A program made the translations under genes and the position numbers. Positions 22,997-30,967 of a stretch of DNA of 64,000 nucleotides are shown here, piece after piece. The stretch's first letter is position 1, and every line of letters begins with the position of its first letter. The notes beneath the pieces are model-generated. The model saw nothing but the letters and a program-made list of their open reading frames with translations. It was not told where the DNA came from and ran no database searches. Source of the DNA: Terriglobia bacterium (GTDB lineage Bacteria > Acidobacteriota > Terriglobia > Terriglobales > Acidobacteriaceae); assembly GCA_020072585.1 (NCBI GenBank), contig JAIQGL010000019.1:1-64000 (forward strand). Reading direction: 5' to 3'.

Positions 22997-24286
22997 TCAG
23001 CCTTCGTTTTCCAACCTTGCTAGCAAAGAGTTCCCAAGTTGCAACGCAGCTCGCGCTTCCTCGGCCTTTATCTCCTGACCGTGGACGGCTGAATTCAAGA
23101 CAACCGATACGGTTCGCACATCAGCCACTATCTCTGCCGACAATGCCTTAGCGCTCGTGAGTGCTGTCGTCAACTCTCCAATGCCGACCATCTTCCTCTT
23201 CAAACCCCGTTTCGTGGCGATAGCGTGCAACGCCTGTTCCAGGCGGATCCGCATGGTAACAAGGTTGAACCGGGGCATCTCGCGTGCAAGTTCGTCGTTG
23301 GTGGGCAATTCGGATTGCAAGCGTTTCGGCAGCGATTCAACCAAGCGGTACTGCGCCACTCCCATCGGCTTGCCGGTGTCCCGCAGTGCATATTCAACCA
23401 CAATTCTGTTCTTTTCCTTGCAGAGAATCAGGCCGATGCTGGGCGCATCATTCGCGTGTCGACGGTCATCCATTGCCGACAGATAGAAATTCATCTTGCC
23501 GGCGAATTCGGGCCTGAATTCTTCAATTTTGAGATCAATCACAACGTAGCAGCGAAGATGCAGATGATAAAAAAGCAGATCGATGAAATAGTCTTGCCCG
23601 CCTATTTCCAAATGGTACTGGTTACCGACGAATGCAAATCCCTTTCCGAGTTCTAAAATGAAGTCGCGCAGATGCTCGATCAGGCCTCGTTCCAAATCAC
23701 GCTCCAGCATCTCTGGCCCGAGAGTCAGAAAGTCGAAGTTGTAGGGGTCTTTAAGAAGTTCCTGCGCAAGTTCTGATTGTGGAGCCGGAAGCGTTCGCTG
23801 AAAGTTGGTGACAGCCTGGCCCTTTCTCTGGTGAAGATCACTCTCGATCTGGTGAACAAGGACGTTCCGCGTCCACCCACTTTCGACAGCATGCCGGATA
23901 TACCACTCCCGTTCTTCGGGGGCCTTGACCATCTCAAGGATGCGTACATTGTGCCCCCAAGGCAATTGTGCAACAACCTGTTGCACAAATTGCTCGTCCG
24001 GGTAAGCTTCAGCAAAAGCCCGCATATATTTCAGGTTTCGCGCCCCAAACCCAGTCATGCCGGGAAAGGCCTGGAGCAGGTCTTGGGCCAGCCTATCTAT
24101 CACTTTTGCTCCCCATCCTTCCGATTGCTGCCGGGCCAGAATATCTCTGCCTATACTCCAATAGAGCAATAGCAGTTCCCGATTGACAGACAGGGAAGCG
24201 CGCACCTGCGCGCTGCGAATGCGTTCTTTCAGTTCTTGTAAGAACGCGTGATAGCGGTCGGGCAATTCAGGACGTTGTCGTTTCAT
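22997..24286 (-). CDS. DUF1016 (YhcG) PD-(D/E)XK nuclease-like protein (429 aa)
   Basis: The DUF1016 N-terminal helical domain (VNRELLLLYWSIGRDILARQ, GFGARNLKYMRAFAEAYPD, WGHNVRILEMVKAPEEREWY) and the YhcG PD-(D/E)XK nuclease domain are both present. In the latter, GGQDYFIDLLFYHLHLRCYV, VIDLKIEEFRPEFAGKMNFY and NAPSIGLILC supply the D...DxK core. The C-terminal 90 residues after PRFNLVTMRIRLEQ are an added helical segment with alternating Ala/Leu/Glu, not part of the usual 330-350-residue core. These proteins occur on many mobile islands and are thought to be restriction- or defence-related. The start ATG has only a weak ribosome binding site. Confidence 0.8.
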   Translation of the reverse strand: MKRQRPELPDRYHAFLQELKERIRSAQVRASLSVNRELLLLYWSIGRDILARQQSEGWGAKVIDRLAQDLLQAFPGMTGFGARNLKYMRAFAEAYPDEQFVQQVVAQLPWGHNVRILEMVKAPEEREWYIRHAVESGWTRNVLVHQIESDLHQRKGQAVTNFQRTLPAPQSELAQELLKDPYNFDFLTLGPEMLERDLERGLIEHLRDFILELGKGFAFVGNQYHLEIGGQDYFIDLLFYHLHLRCYVVIDLKIEEFRPEFAGKMNFYLSAMDDRRHANDAPSIGLILCKEKNRIVVEYALRDTGKPMGVAQYRLVESLPKRLQSELPTNDELAREMPRFNLVTMRIRLEQALHAIATKRGLKRKMVGIGELTTALTSAKALSAEIVADVRTVSVVLNSAVHGQEIKAEEARAALQLGNSLLARLENEG

Positions 24287-24337
24287 GGCAATAAACCAGC
24301 ATAGCCCAAGAGGCCCTTACCTGAGTGGTCAGCCGAA

Positions 24338-25585
24338 TCAAACAATATAAGCGGCCAGCGCCCCTGCGTTAACTTTCGCCAGAGCGTCTTTCGATTGCAC
24401 GCCCTTCAGATAGACCATCGTTGATTTGATATCGCGATGGCCCATCCATGACTGGAGAGTGCGGATATCAACGCCATGGCGCAGGTGCTCAGTGGCAAAC
24501 GTGTGCCGGAATTTATGCAGAAAGAAATGCCCGCAGTGCGGCCCCTCAGAGCAGCGATTGCCGTGGCGGGTGAGGCATTGCCCGCAATTGAGTTTCGCCC
24601 GTTCGGCGACCCGTTTTACGATCATGTCGTTTTCAGAATCAGGATTGCCCTTGGAATTGGGAAAAACCAGTTGCGCCGGAAGCGCCTTGCGGCGCTCTCT
24701 CAAAGTTCGCAGTTGATCGATGAGGGCGGTGGGCAAGGGCACGGCCCGCTCCTCCCAGTTCTTTGGCTTAAACCCCCAAATCGGTTTTTCGATGACTCTG
24801 ACGACGCTGTTGTGAAAATCCAGATCACGCCAGGTGACATGCTGCGCTTCGCGGTCGCGGAACCCGGAGCCCAGCAGAAACTTTAAGAAGATTGCCTCGT
24901 CCGCATCGGCGTTCCCGAGGAGCGTCTGGATCTCCTCCGGCTCATAGATGGGCCGGATCTTCTCAACGTAGTCTGGCCAATCGTTCTTCTCAATCAACTT
25001 TGTTCTGCCGTATCGCTTGAACATCTGCAGAACTACGACCAGCTTGTCGTAGACGGTGCGGCCGCCAAGGCCACGTTTGTAGCAGTCTGTGATGAATTTC
25101 AAGATGTCCTCGCGGGAAATGTTTTCCACAAATAAGGTCGCGCAAGACTGGCGCAGCAGCACGTCGAGGGTGTAGCGATACGTCAAATAGGTGCGATCGG
25201 CACGGTTGTGTTTGACGTAGTCGAGATACGTATCGATCGCAGTGGTCACGCGCATACGAGCGGTAGAAACTCCCGGCGCAACATTCGCGGGTGGCGCGAT
25301 AACCCCGGCCCGCATGGCTTCGACTTCGATGGACTTGCGCCGCGCTTCCTCTATGAGTTCAGAAAAATTCGGAACAGCCTTCCGGCGCCGTCGATTATCG
25401 AGTTCGTACCACTCCAGATAATAAGTACCCTCTGTGTGTTGCTCGTCACGACCCGCAATCACTACGTGGTCACGAACGATCCTCCCACTGCGCTCGGTTA
25501 CGTTGGCGAAGCGCCAGGCCTCGCCCACTTTGACGTACTTGAGGATCTTGACGCGATTGGCGTACTGCTTTTGTTTTCTCGGCAT
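24338..25585 (-). CDS. Tyrosine recombinase / integrase (415 aa)
   Basis: The catalytic domain has Arg in LLGSGFRDREAQHVTW, the HxxR box with H357 and R360 (HKFRH), GH at 382-383 and the nucleophile Tyr392 (STMVYLKG). The N-terminal core-binding SAM-like domain is around TYLTYRYTLDVLLRQSC and EDILKFITDCYKRGLGGRTV. Between the catalytic Arg and the HxxR box is a cluster of Cys334, Cys337, Cys345 and Cys351, suggesting a small zinc-bound loop. ATG at 25583-25585 follows GGAGGTGGAAG. It lies next to the tRNA-Asp fragment at 25759-25790, where it presumably acts; the recombination polarity is inferred. Confidence 0.9.
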   Translation of the reverse strand: MPRKQKQYANRVKILKYVKVGEAWRFANVTERSGRIVRDHVVIAGRDEQHTEGTYYLEWYELDNRRRRKAVPNFSELIEEARRKSIEVEAMRAGVIAPPANVAPGVSTARMRVTTAIDTYLDYVKHNRADRTYLTYRYTLDVLLRQSCATLFVENISREDILKFITDCYKRGLGGRTVYDKLVVVLQMFKRYGRTKLIEKNDWPDYVEKIRPIYEPEEIQTLLGNADADEAIFLKFLLGSGFRDREAQHVTWRDLDFHNSVVRVIEKPIWGFKPKNWEERAVPLPTALIDQLRTLRERRKALPAQLVFPNSKGNPDSENDMIVKRVAERAKLNCGQCLTRHGNRCSEGPHCGHFFLHKFRHTFATEHLRHGVDIRTLQSWMGHRDIKSTMVYLKGVQSKDALAKVNAGALAAYIV

Positions 25586-25698
25586 CTTCCACCTCCAGGT
25601 TGGAGGGAATGGAAGGTAGACCGGATCGGAAGCTCGATCAAATTTGGAAACGGAATGGAGGGGATGGAAGGAGTTGACGGGATTGACAGCGAATCTAT

Positions 25699-25721
25699 CG
25701 ACAGGAAGAACGACAGGAAGA
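25699..25721. repeat. Direct repeats next to the attachment site
   Basis: CGACAGGAAGA occurs at 25699-25709 and again at 25711-25721, spaced 12 bases, just over one helical turn. It sits between the integrase gene and the tRNA fragment. Nearby are further short purine-rich repeats (GGAATGGAAGG- and GGAATGGAGGGG-like, about 25606-25670). Such repeats are typical of integrase arm-type or excisionase binding sites; this is inference. Confidence 0.4.
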
Positions 25722-25758
25722 GGGTTAAATCGATGAAAACAAAAGAAAGCGGTTAGGG

Positions 25759-25790
25759 GGCAGCGTTCTAACCAACTGAACTACGTCCCC
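25759..25790 (-). tRNA. tRNA-Asp 5' half, broken in anticodon loop (attachment site)
   Basis: On the minus strand, the 32 bases from 25790 hold a 7-base acceptor 5' arm, TA, a perfect D-arm (GTTC ... GAAC) and the 5' anticodon-stem strand CTGCC. The D-arm run TAGTTCAGTTGGTTAGAAC is specific enough to suggest tRNA-Asp. After the stem the sequence continues CCCTAACC, which does not form a usable anticodon loop, and no 3' stem or T-arm follows. This is a truncated gene at the element boundary; recombination apparently occurred in the anticodon loop. No CCA or 3' half is nearby. Confidence 0.7.
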
Positions 25791-26155
25791 AGCTTGTTTT
25801 CATTGGGTTAGTGAGAAACCCTATGACGATACTGTCTTGGTTGTCTTCAGATTTTCGGCTGCTTCAATGTTCCGCCGGTTCAACAAATCCCCAGGGCTCA
25901 TTGACAGCATGGAAACAGCAGAAAATTACTACCTGAGCTGTCACTACTCCGTGAATTATTGTAACAGAGGTCTCTGAAGCCGTCACCGCTGGTGCGAAGG
26001 TTTCTTTGCCACTGGTTCGATTTAGCAGGATCGATCAGTTTCGCGGGGCAATGGATTACGCGAAAACGCCAAGGCCGTAAACTAAAGACAGCAGTGGAAA
26101 GCAGAAGGATCAGAGGAAACAGAGGACAGTTCATCCGACCCAGGGGCATTTCGAA
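25791..26155. other. Intergenic stretch between element and amidinotransferase gene
   Basis: 365 bases with no gene that I can support. It should contain the promoter of the tRNA-Asp gene (reading leftward) and of the rightward amidinotransferase gene. I see no strong sigma-70 pair and no obvious repeat or hairpin. It is taken to be chromosomal flank because it lies outside the tRNA 5' end. Confidence 0.4.
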
Positions 26156-27262
26156 ATGGATATTGTGAGCTCATGGAACGAGTGGGACCCGCTGCGCGAA
26201 GTTGTGGTTGGTTCAGCGCGTGGCGCAGCCGACACTGGCTATGAGCCCGCGCTTTCCCCGTATTTTGCGCCGGGAAGTCAGGGGCGCCTGTATCGCGGAG
26301 GGCCTGTCCCCGCGGCGGTAATTGCTGATGCCGAGCGCCAACTTGACCACTTTGCGGATGTGCTTGTCCGGCGCGGAATCACTGTCCGGCGACCTGATCC
26401 GGTTGACCAGTGTATCCCGGTGAAAACGCCAGACTGGGAGGTTGCGGGAGGTCACGCTACCGCCTGCCCCAGAGACATTCTGCTGGTAGTGGGCAATGAG
26501 ATCATTGAAGCGCCAATGGCGCAGAGGGCGCGCTACTTTGAGTTCCGCGCTTACCGTAGTCTGCTGGCAGATTATTTTCGTCACGGAGCCCGCTGGACGG
26601 CCGCACCCAAGCCGCTCATGCGCGACAAACTATACATTGAAAAAGAAACGGGAGATCAGGAGCCGTTCGACTTTACTTCCGGTCCGCTGCTCGCTGAATC
26701 CGAACCGGTTTTTGACGCGGCCTGCTTTACCCGTTGCGGGCGAGACATCTTCTGGCAGCCCGATCTGGTCAGTAACCAGACCGGCGCAGACTGGCTAGGC
26801 AGACATCTTGGTCCCGGATTCCGCATTCACCGAATGGAGTTTGCGGAGCCAACTCCTACGCATATTGACACCACGCTGGTGCCGGTCCGGCCTGGGCTGG
26901 TGCTGGTCAATCCGGTCCGTCCGTGCACGAATGGCGGAATGCAGTTGTTCAAGGATAATGGCTGGCGGGTCGTGCAGGCGCCTGCGTCGGTGAGAACAGG
27001 GCGCTCGCCAGCGCGTGACGTGAGCAACTGGATTTCAATGAACATCCTCATGCTGGATGAGAATACGGTTGTGGTTGAGCAGGCGGAGACGCCGATGATC
27101 GAATTGATGCGTTCCCTTGGTTGCGAAGTGGTTACGTGTCCTTTTGACCGCGTATATCCATTTGGGGGAGGCTTCCATTGCTGTACGGCTGATATCAGAA
27201 GAGAGGGCACTTTACGGTCTTACTTTCCGGCTTTGGATGCAAAGAGCGGCGGACTGGACTGA
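26156..27262 (+). CDS. Amidinotransferase-family protein (368 aa)
   Basis: This matches the glycine/inosamine-phosphate amidinotransferase family, which moves an amidino group from arginine to an amine. The N-terminus SWNEWDPLREVVVGSA is the family start; the catalytic Asp and His lie in FDAACFTRCGRDIF and PTHIDTTLVPVRP, and the nucleophilic Cys is C342 in FGGGFHCCTADIRREG near the C-terminus. A second Cys follows (C343). The length fits the family. Neither the acceptor (glycine, inosamine phosphate or another amine) nor a pathway is indicated by the neighbours. The ATG is at 26156-26158 with a weak AGGGG upstream. Confidence 0.8.
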   Translation: MDIVSSWNEWDPLREVVVGSARGAADTGYEPALSPYFAPGSQGRLYRGGPVPAAVIADAERQLDHFADVLVRRGITVRRPDPVDQCIPVKTPDWEVAGGHATACPRDILLVVGNEIIEAPMAQRARYFEFRAYRSLLADYFRHGARWTAAPKPLMRDKLYIEKETGDQEPFDFTSGPLLAESEPVFDAACFTRCGRDIFWQPDLVSNQTGADWLGRHLGPGFRIHRMEFAEPTPTHIDTTLVPVRPGLVLVNPVRPCTNGGMQLFKDNGWRVVQAPASVRTGRSPARDVSNWISMNILMLDENTVVVEQAETPMIELMRSLGCEVVTCPFDRVYPFGGGFHCCTADIRREGTLRSYFPALDAKSGGLD

Positions 27263-27284
27263 GCGCAGCAGAGCAGTTCAGAGC

Positions 27285-27782
27285 TCAATCGTCTTTGCTT
27301 TTACCTTTATCTTTGTCCTGGCTTTCCTTCGATCCGGTTTCCACCAGCTTCTTGGTTAACAGGACCAGGCCAAAGATCTGCGTCCACTCAGAAACGACAT
27401 TCCCGGCCACCTGTCCCCATTTGGATTCGGAATCGGCATGGGCGTAAATCAGGATCCATGCAATGCCGGTGATACCAAGAAAGATGGTCAACGAATGTTC
27501 ACGCAGCAATTCAAGCGAGCGGTTGGGTAGTTTTCCTCGCGGCTTTTTGCTTTCATCGGATCCACGCTCGTAAAGATGTTTTGTGGCAAGCACCATCACA
27601 ACCACTCCAGTCCAGTCTGCAATCGCGTTCCCGAAGAACGAACCGATATGCCGTTTCTCATCGCTGATGCTGTATAGCACGATCCAGAGCACGAGAATGC
27701 CCGCGGTGACCACTGCCAGACCGTGCCGCTCAAAGAAAGTTTGGTTCTTACTTTTCCGAATGGAAAACTTCAAAAGCCTCAC
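27285..27782 (-). CDS. Four-span membrane protein (about 165 aa)
   Basis: The open frame continues upstream without a plausible start, so GTG 27780-27782 (or TTG nine bases further in, which has GAGGTGAGG in front) is preferred. Four hydrophobic segments form two similar pairs: VVTAGILVLWIVLYSI with NAIADWTGVVVMVLATKHLY, and LTIFLGITGIAWILIYA with NVVSEWTQIFGLVLLTKKLV. This indicates an internal duplication, with WTG and WTQ at matching positions. The C-terminal tail is highly charged (KESQDKDKGKSKDD). The family is not recognised. It is adjacent to and co-directional with the CadC-like regulator gene upstream. Confidence 0.6.
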   Translation of the reverse strand: MRLLKFSIRKSKNQTFFERHGLAVVTAGILVLWIVLYSISDEKRHIGSFFGNAIADWTGVVVMVLATKHLYERGSDESKKPRGKLPNRSLELLREHSLTIFLGITGIAWILIYAHADSESKWGQVAGNVVSEWTQIFGLVLLTKKLVETGSKESQDKDKGKSKDD

Positions 27783-27873
27783 CTCAATCCAGATCTGAAG
27801 ACTAAGACGGGAATGCGAGGCTGGAGTGGCCTGAGTCACAGCTGGATTGACCGCTTTCCTTTGAAAAACATAT

Positions 27874-29793
27874 TTAAAAGCCTGATGGCTGGTTTTGGTG
27901 GAGCTGGTTTTGATGAAGAACGTTCGCCAGAGCGATGAAGCGCGGATCAGACCGCAGCGGGTCAAGCCGCGGATCAACTCCAAGCAGAACGAGCAAAGTA
28001 TCGCGCTGGTCATGGGCGCGTTTCAAGTCGGCAAAGGCCTGGTCTTTTTGACCGAGCCAGACGTGCAACACGGCAGATTGATAGGGTGAAACATAAAGCT
28101 GATGGGACATCCGGTCCAGTTTTGCCAGCCACAGTTCGGCGGCGGTGCGAAGGCCGCTTTGCGCATCCATGGTCAGAATTTCTTCAGGCTTCTGGTTTGT
28201 TTGCGCCGCGCGAAGTTTGAAGAACTCGCGCGCATCCGCCAGGGCTGCGTCATATTTACCCTGAGCGCGATGTGACGCAAGTATGCAGTTAAGAGCAAAG
28301 CCAAAGCCGGGGTCCGCTTTCAGTGCGCGCCCGCACTCGCGAATGGAGGCATCATACTGGCGCGCGTAAAAGTAATACCATCCGGCATCTGCGTTGATGA
28401 GCGGAGAGAGCGGGTCTAGCTCCTGCGCGCGCTGAATGGAAGCAATGGCGCGTTCATGCTGGCCCGCGGCTGAGAGTGTTCCTGCGTACCAGTAATGCGC
28501 CAACGCCAGTCCGGGTTGCAGCTGAATCGCCCGCTCGAACTCAGCTTCAGAGCCGGCAAAGTCCCAATCATAATAGAGCCGGATGAAACCCAGTGTAGTA
28601 TGCGCCTCGGCAAGGCTGTCATCCAGTTGCAGCGCCTCGCTTACGTATTGTTTCGCCTTTGGAAAAGCCTGCTGCGGTGGCAAGCCGCCATACCAAGGCT
28701 CCATGCTGTATGTATCAGCAAGCGCGGCATAGGCCAGCGCATACCCAGGATCGCTATTGATAGCGTGCTCAAACTCCACGCGCGCCTGGCGAAAGCCTTC
28801 CAGAGTCATGCGGGTCATCGCGTAGCGTCCCTTCAGGTAAGCCTCATGCGCGGCAGGATTGCGTGTTACCGGAGCAAGCGCCGCTGATTCCCGCCCCGGT
28901 AGCAGTTGCAGCGCCAGCGAACGGGCTACCCGATGTGCCAGGTCCTTTTCAATTGCAAGTGCATCTCCGGTTTCGCGATCGTAGGTTGTTGCCCAAAGCT
29001 GCGTCTGATCACTGGTCTGGATGAGCTGAGCAGTCACGTGCAGCCGGTTGCCATCACGCCGCACGCTGCCCTCAAGGAGGTAATGCACTCTCAGCTCTTT
29101 GCCGATCTCAGCGGCGCTCTTCTTCGTCTGCCGGTACTGCGCCGCGGATGTCCGCGCAATCACGCCCAGCCGTTGCGGCGCCAGTTCTCCGAGTTGGGTA
29201 ATCATTTCTTCTGCCAGGCCTTCACCAAAGAAATCGTCATTCGCCTGGCCGCTCAGGTTGGCAAAAGGCAGCACCACGAGCTTGATCTTTTCCCGGTCAG
29301 GACGACTGTGGCGCACGCTCAATGTTACGGCTGTGATGGCTACAACCGTCAAAAACGCGAAGACCGCTGATTTGCGGAAGAAGGTTGAAGGATGCCCGGT
29401 GGTTGCGGGGGGAACAGCGGCTGACGAACTGTCCACATCTGTGCTGGCAGAGGGCAGCGCTGAGGATTCCACGCGGGCAATAAACCTGTAACCCCGGCGC
29501 GGGATGGTTTCAATGTATCTGGGAGCGTCAGGTGCATCACCGAAGGCGGCGCGAATCTGTTTAATACAGGAGTTCAACCCCCGTTCAAAATCCACAAAAG
29601 TATCGCCGCCCCAAACCTCCTGCTGGATATGGTCGCGAGATACGATCTGGCCTGGATGCGCTATTAATAAGGATAGGACCTTGCAGGGCTGGGGCTTGAG
29701 CCGGATGACTTGGCCGTTCTGTCGCAGCTCTCCTGAGGCAAAGTCCATCTGAAACTCGCCCAAGCGCACCGGATTGTCAGGAGAACTTTGCAT
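27874..29793 (-). CDS. CadC-like winged-helix membrane regulator with TolB-like and TPR domains (639 aa)
   Basis: An OmpR-type winged helix occupies residues about 10-108 (VIRLKPQPCKVLSLLIAHPG, VSRDHIQQEVWGGDTFVDFE, PRYIETIPRRGYRFIARVES). A Ser/Ala linker and one membrane span (about 140-160: AVFAFLTVVAITAVTLSV) follow. The extracytoplasmic part begins with a TolB-like segment (VVLPFANLSGQANDDFFGEG) and continues as at least six TPR-like repeats (PAAHEAYLKGRYAM, AYAALADTYSM, AHTTLGFIRLYYDWD, AHYWYAGTLSAAGQHERAI). This CadC/ToxR-type architecture is very common in Acidobacteria. The ligand and target promoters are unknown. ATG at 29791-29793. Confidence 0.85.
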   Translation of the reverse strand: MQSSPDNPVRLGEFQMDFASGELRQNGQVIRLKPQPCKVLSLLIAHPGQIVSRDHIQQEVWGGDTFVDFERGLNSCIKQIRAAFGDAPDAPRYIETIPRRGYRFIARVESSALPSASTDVDSSSAAVPPATTGHPSTFFRKSAVFAFLTVVAITAVTLSVRHSRPDREKIKLVVLPFANLSGQANDDFFGEGLAEEMITQLGELAPQRLGVIARTSAAQYRQTKKSAAEIGKELRVHYLLEGSVRRDGNRLHVTAQLIQTSDQTQLWATTYDRETGDALAIEKDLAHRVARSLALQLLPGRESAALAPVTRNPAAHEAYLKGRYAMTRMTLEGFRQARVEFEHAINSDPGYALAYAALADTYSMEPWYGGLPPQQAFPKAKQYVSEALQLDDSLAEAHTTLGFIRLYYDWDFAGSEAEFERAIQLQPGLALAHYWYAGTLSAAGQHERAIASIQRAQELDPLSPLINADAGWYYFYARQYDASIRECGRALKADPGFGFALNCILASHRAQGKYDAALADAREFFKLRAAQTNQKPEEILTMDAQSGLRTAAELWLAKLDRMSHQLYVSPYQSAVLHVWLGQKDQAFADLKRAHDQRDTLLVLLGVDPRLDPLRSDPRFIALANVLHQNQLHQNQPSGF

Positions 29794-30019
29794 TTCTTGC
29801 CTTAAAGCCCACGAATCACAACTAAATCACCTTGCGGACATTTCAATGTTCCTATCTGCCCCCGTATTTTTGACCCTGGCCAGGAGATTTGGTGAGCATG
29901 AAGGCCGGCTGCGCGCGTTCTAGGCATGTTGATAAATCTTTTTGAACGTCGCATGCCGGCAATTCTTGTTCCTGATGACAGGCCATCGATTCATGACCAT
30001 CAACAGAAAGGAGCCATGC

Positions 30020-30955
30020 ATGCTGATCTGGAGGAGAAAGAGAATGATCAAAGTTCTGTCTCAACTCATGCATGCAGTTGTGTTCTTCGCCGTGGCGCAC
30101 GGACAGGCCGGTCCGGCTGGAAGCGCGCCGGGTAAGGAACAGGCCAACAAACTTTATGCCGAGAAGAACTGGAGCGCCGCCGCGGAGGCCTTTGCAGCCA
30201 TCACGCGGTCGGAGCCTGCTAACGCCATAGCATGGCTGAGATTGGGCGTTTCCCGTCATAAGCTGGGGCAATATGAACAAGCGGTGGAGGCGTACAGGCA
30301 TATTGAGAGTGATCCGCAACTTGGGCCTTCCGCCCTGTATCGCAAGGCAGCGTCCCTGGCCAAGTTGAACAAGAAAGAAGATGCGCTCCGCTCCCTGGAC
30401 AAAGCGGTTACGGGCGGGCTGATCCAGACCGATCTCTTCCAGCAGGATGCAGACCTGGCGTCGCTGCGTGATGACGCGGTGTTCAAGAAGATGATGGAGA
30501 GGGCAGACGCCGCGGCGCATCCGTGCGCACATCATGAAGAGTACCGCCAGTTTGATTTCTGGCTGGGTGAGTGGGACGTGGTCACATCTGACGGACACAA
30601 CCCTGCGGGCGCCAGCAGCATTCAGCTGCTGCTGGACCAGTGCGTGCTGCTGGAGAACTGGACCGGCGGCGGAACAGGGAAGAGCTTTAACCACTTTGAT
30701 GCGCGGACGAAAAAGTGGATCCAGGATTGGGTCGATAGCCAGTCCCAAAGCGTTCACTTTGAAGGCGGTGTGGAGAAAGACGGCGTGATGCACTATTACG
30801 CTGACGACTTTGACGCCCAGGGCAAACCAATCAAACGCCATATGCAATTTTTTAACCTTGACAAGGACCATGTCCGCCAGTGGAGCCAGCAATCGAGTGA
30901 TGGCGGCAAGACGTGGCATACGCAATACGACTTTCTCTATATCCGTAGGCAATAA
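30020..30955 (+). CDS. Exported TPR and DUF1579-like protein, copy 1 (311 aa)
   Basis: ATG 30020 (AAAGGAG upstream) or ATG 30044 (GGAGGAG upstream) are both plausible; both give a basic start and a hydrophobic stretch (LSQLMHAVVFFAVAHG) forming a signal peptide. Residues about 40-150 are TPR-like helices (NKLYAEKNWSAAAEAFAAIT, AIAWLRLGVSRHKLGQYEQA). The C-terminal half is a DUF1579-like lipocalin-type domain: YRQFDFWLGEWDVVTSDGHN, GKSFNHFDARTKKWIQDWVD and FNLDKDHVRQWSQQSSDGGK. The next gene encodes a close paralogue 12 nt downstream, so both are one transcription unit. Function unknown. Confidence 0.75.
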   Translation: MLIWRRKRMIKVLSQLMHAVVFFAVAHGQAGPAGSAPGKEQANKLYAEKNWSAAAEAFAAITRSEPANAIAWLRLGVSRHKLGQYEQAVEAYRHIESDPQLGPSALYRKAASLAKLNKKEDALRSLDKAVTGGLIQTDLFQQDADLASLRDDAVFKKMMERADAAAHPCAHHEEYRQFDFWLGEWDVVTSDGHNPAGASSIQLLLDQCVLLENWTGGGTGKSFNHFDARTKKWIQDWVDSQSQSVHFEGGVEKDGVMHYYADDFDAQGKPIKRHMQFFNLDKDHVRQWSQQSSDGGKTWHTQYDFLYIRRQ

Positions 30956-30967
30956 AGGAGAAGCACA

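Noticed and set aside
25791-26155. Search for a complete tRNA or second att core right of the fragment
   Set aside because: No 3' tRNA half or duplicate of the anticodon-stem core was seen.
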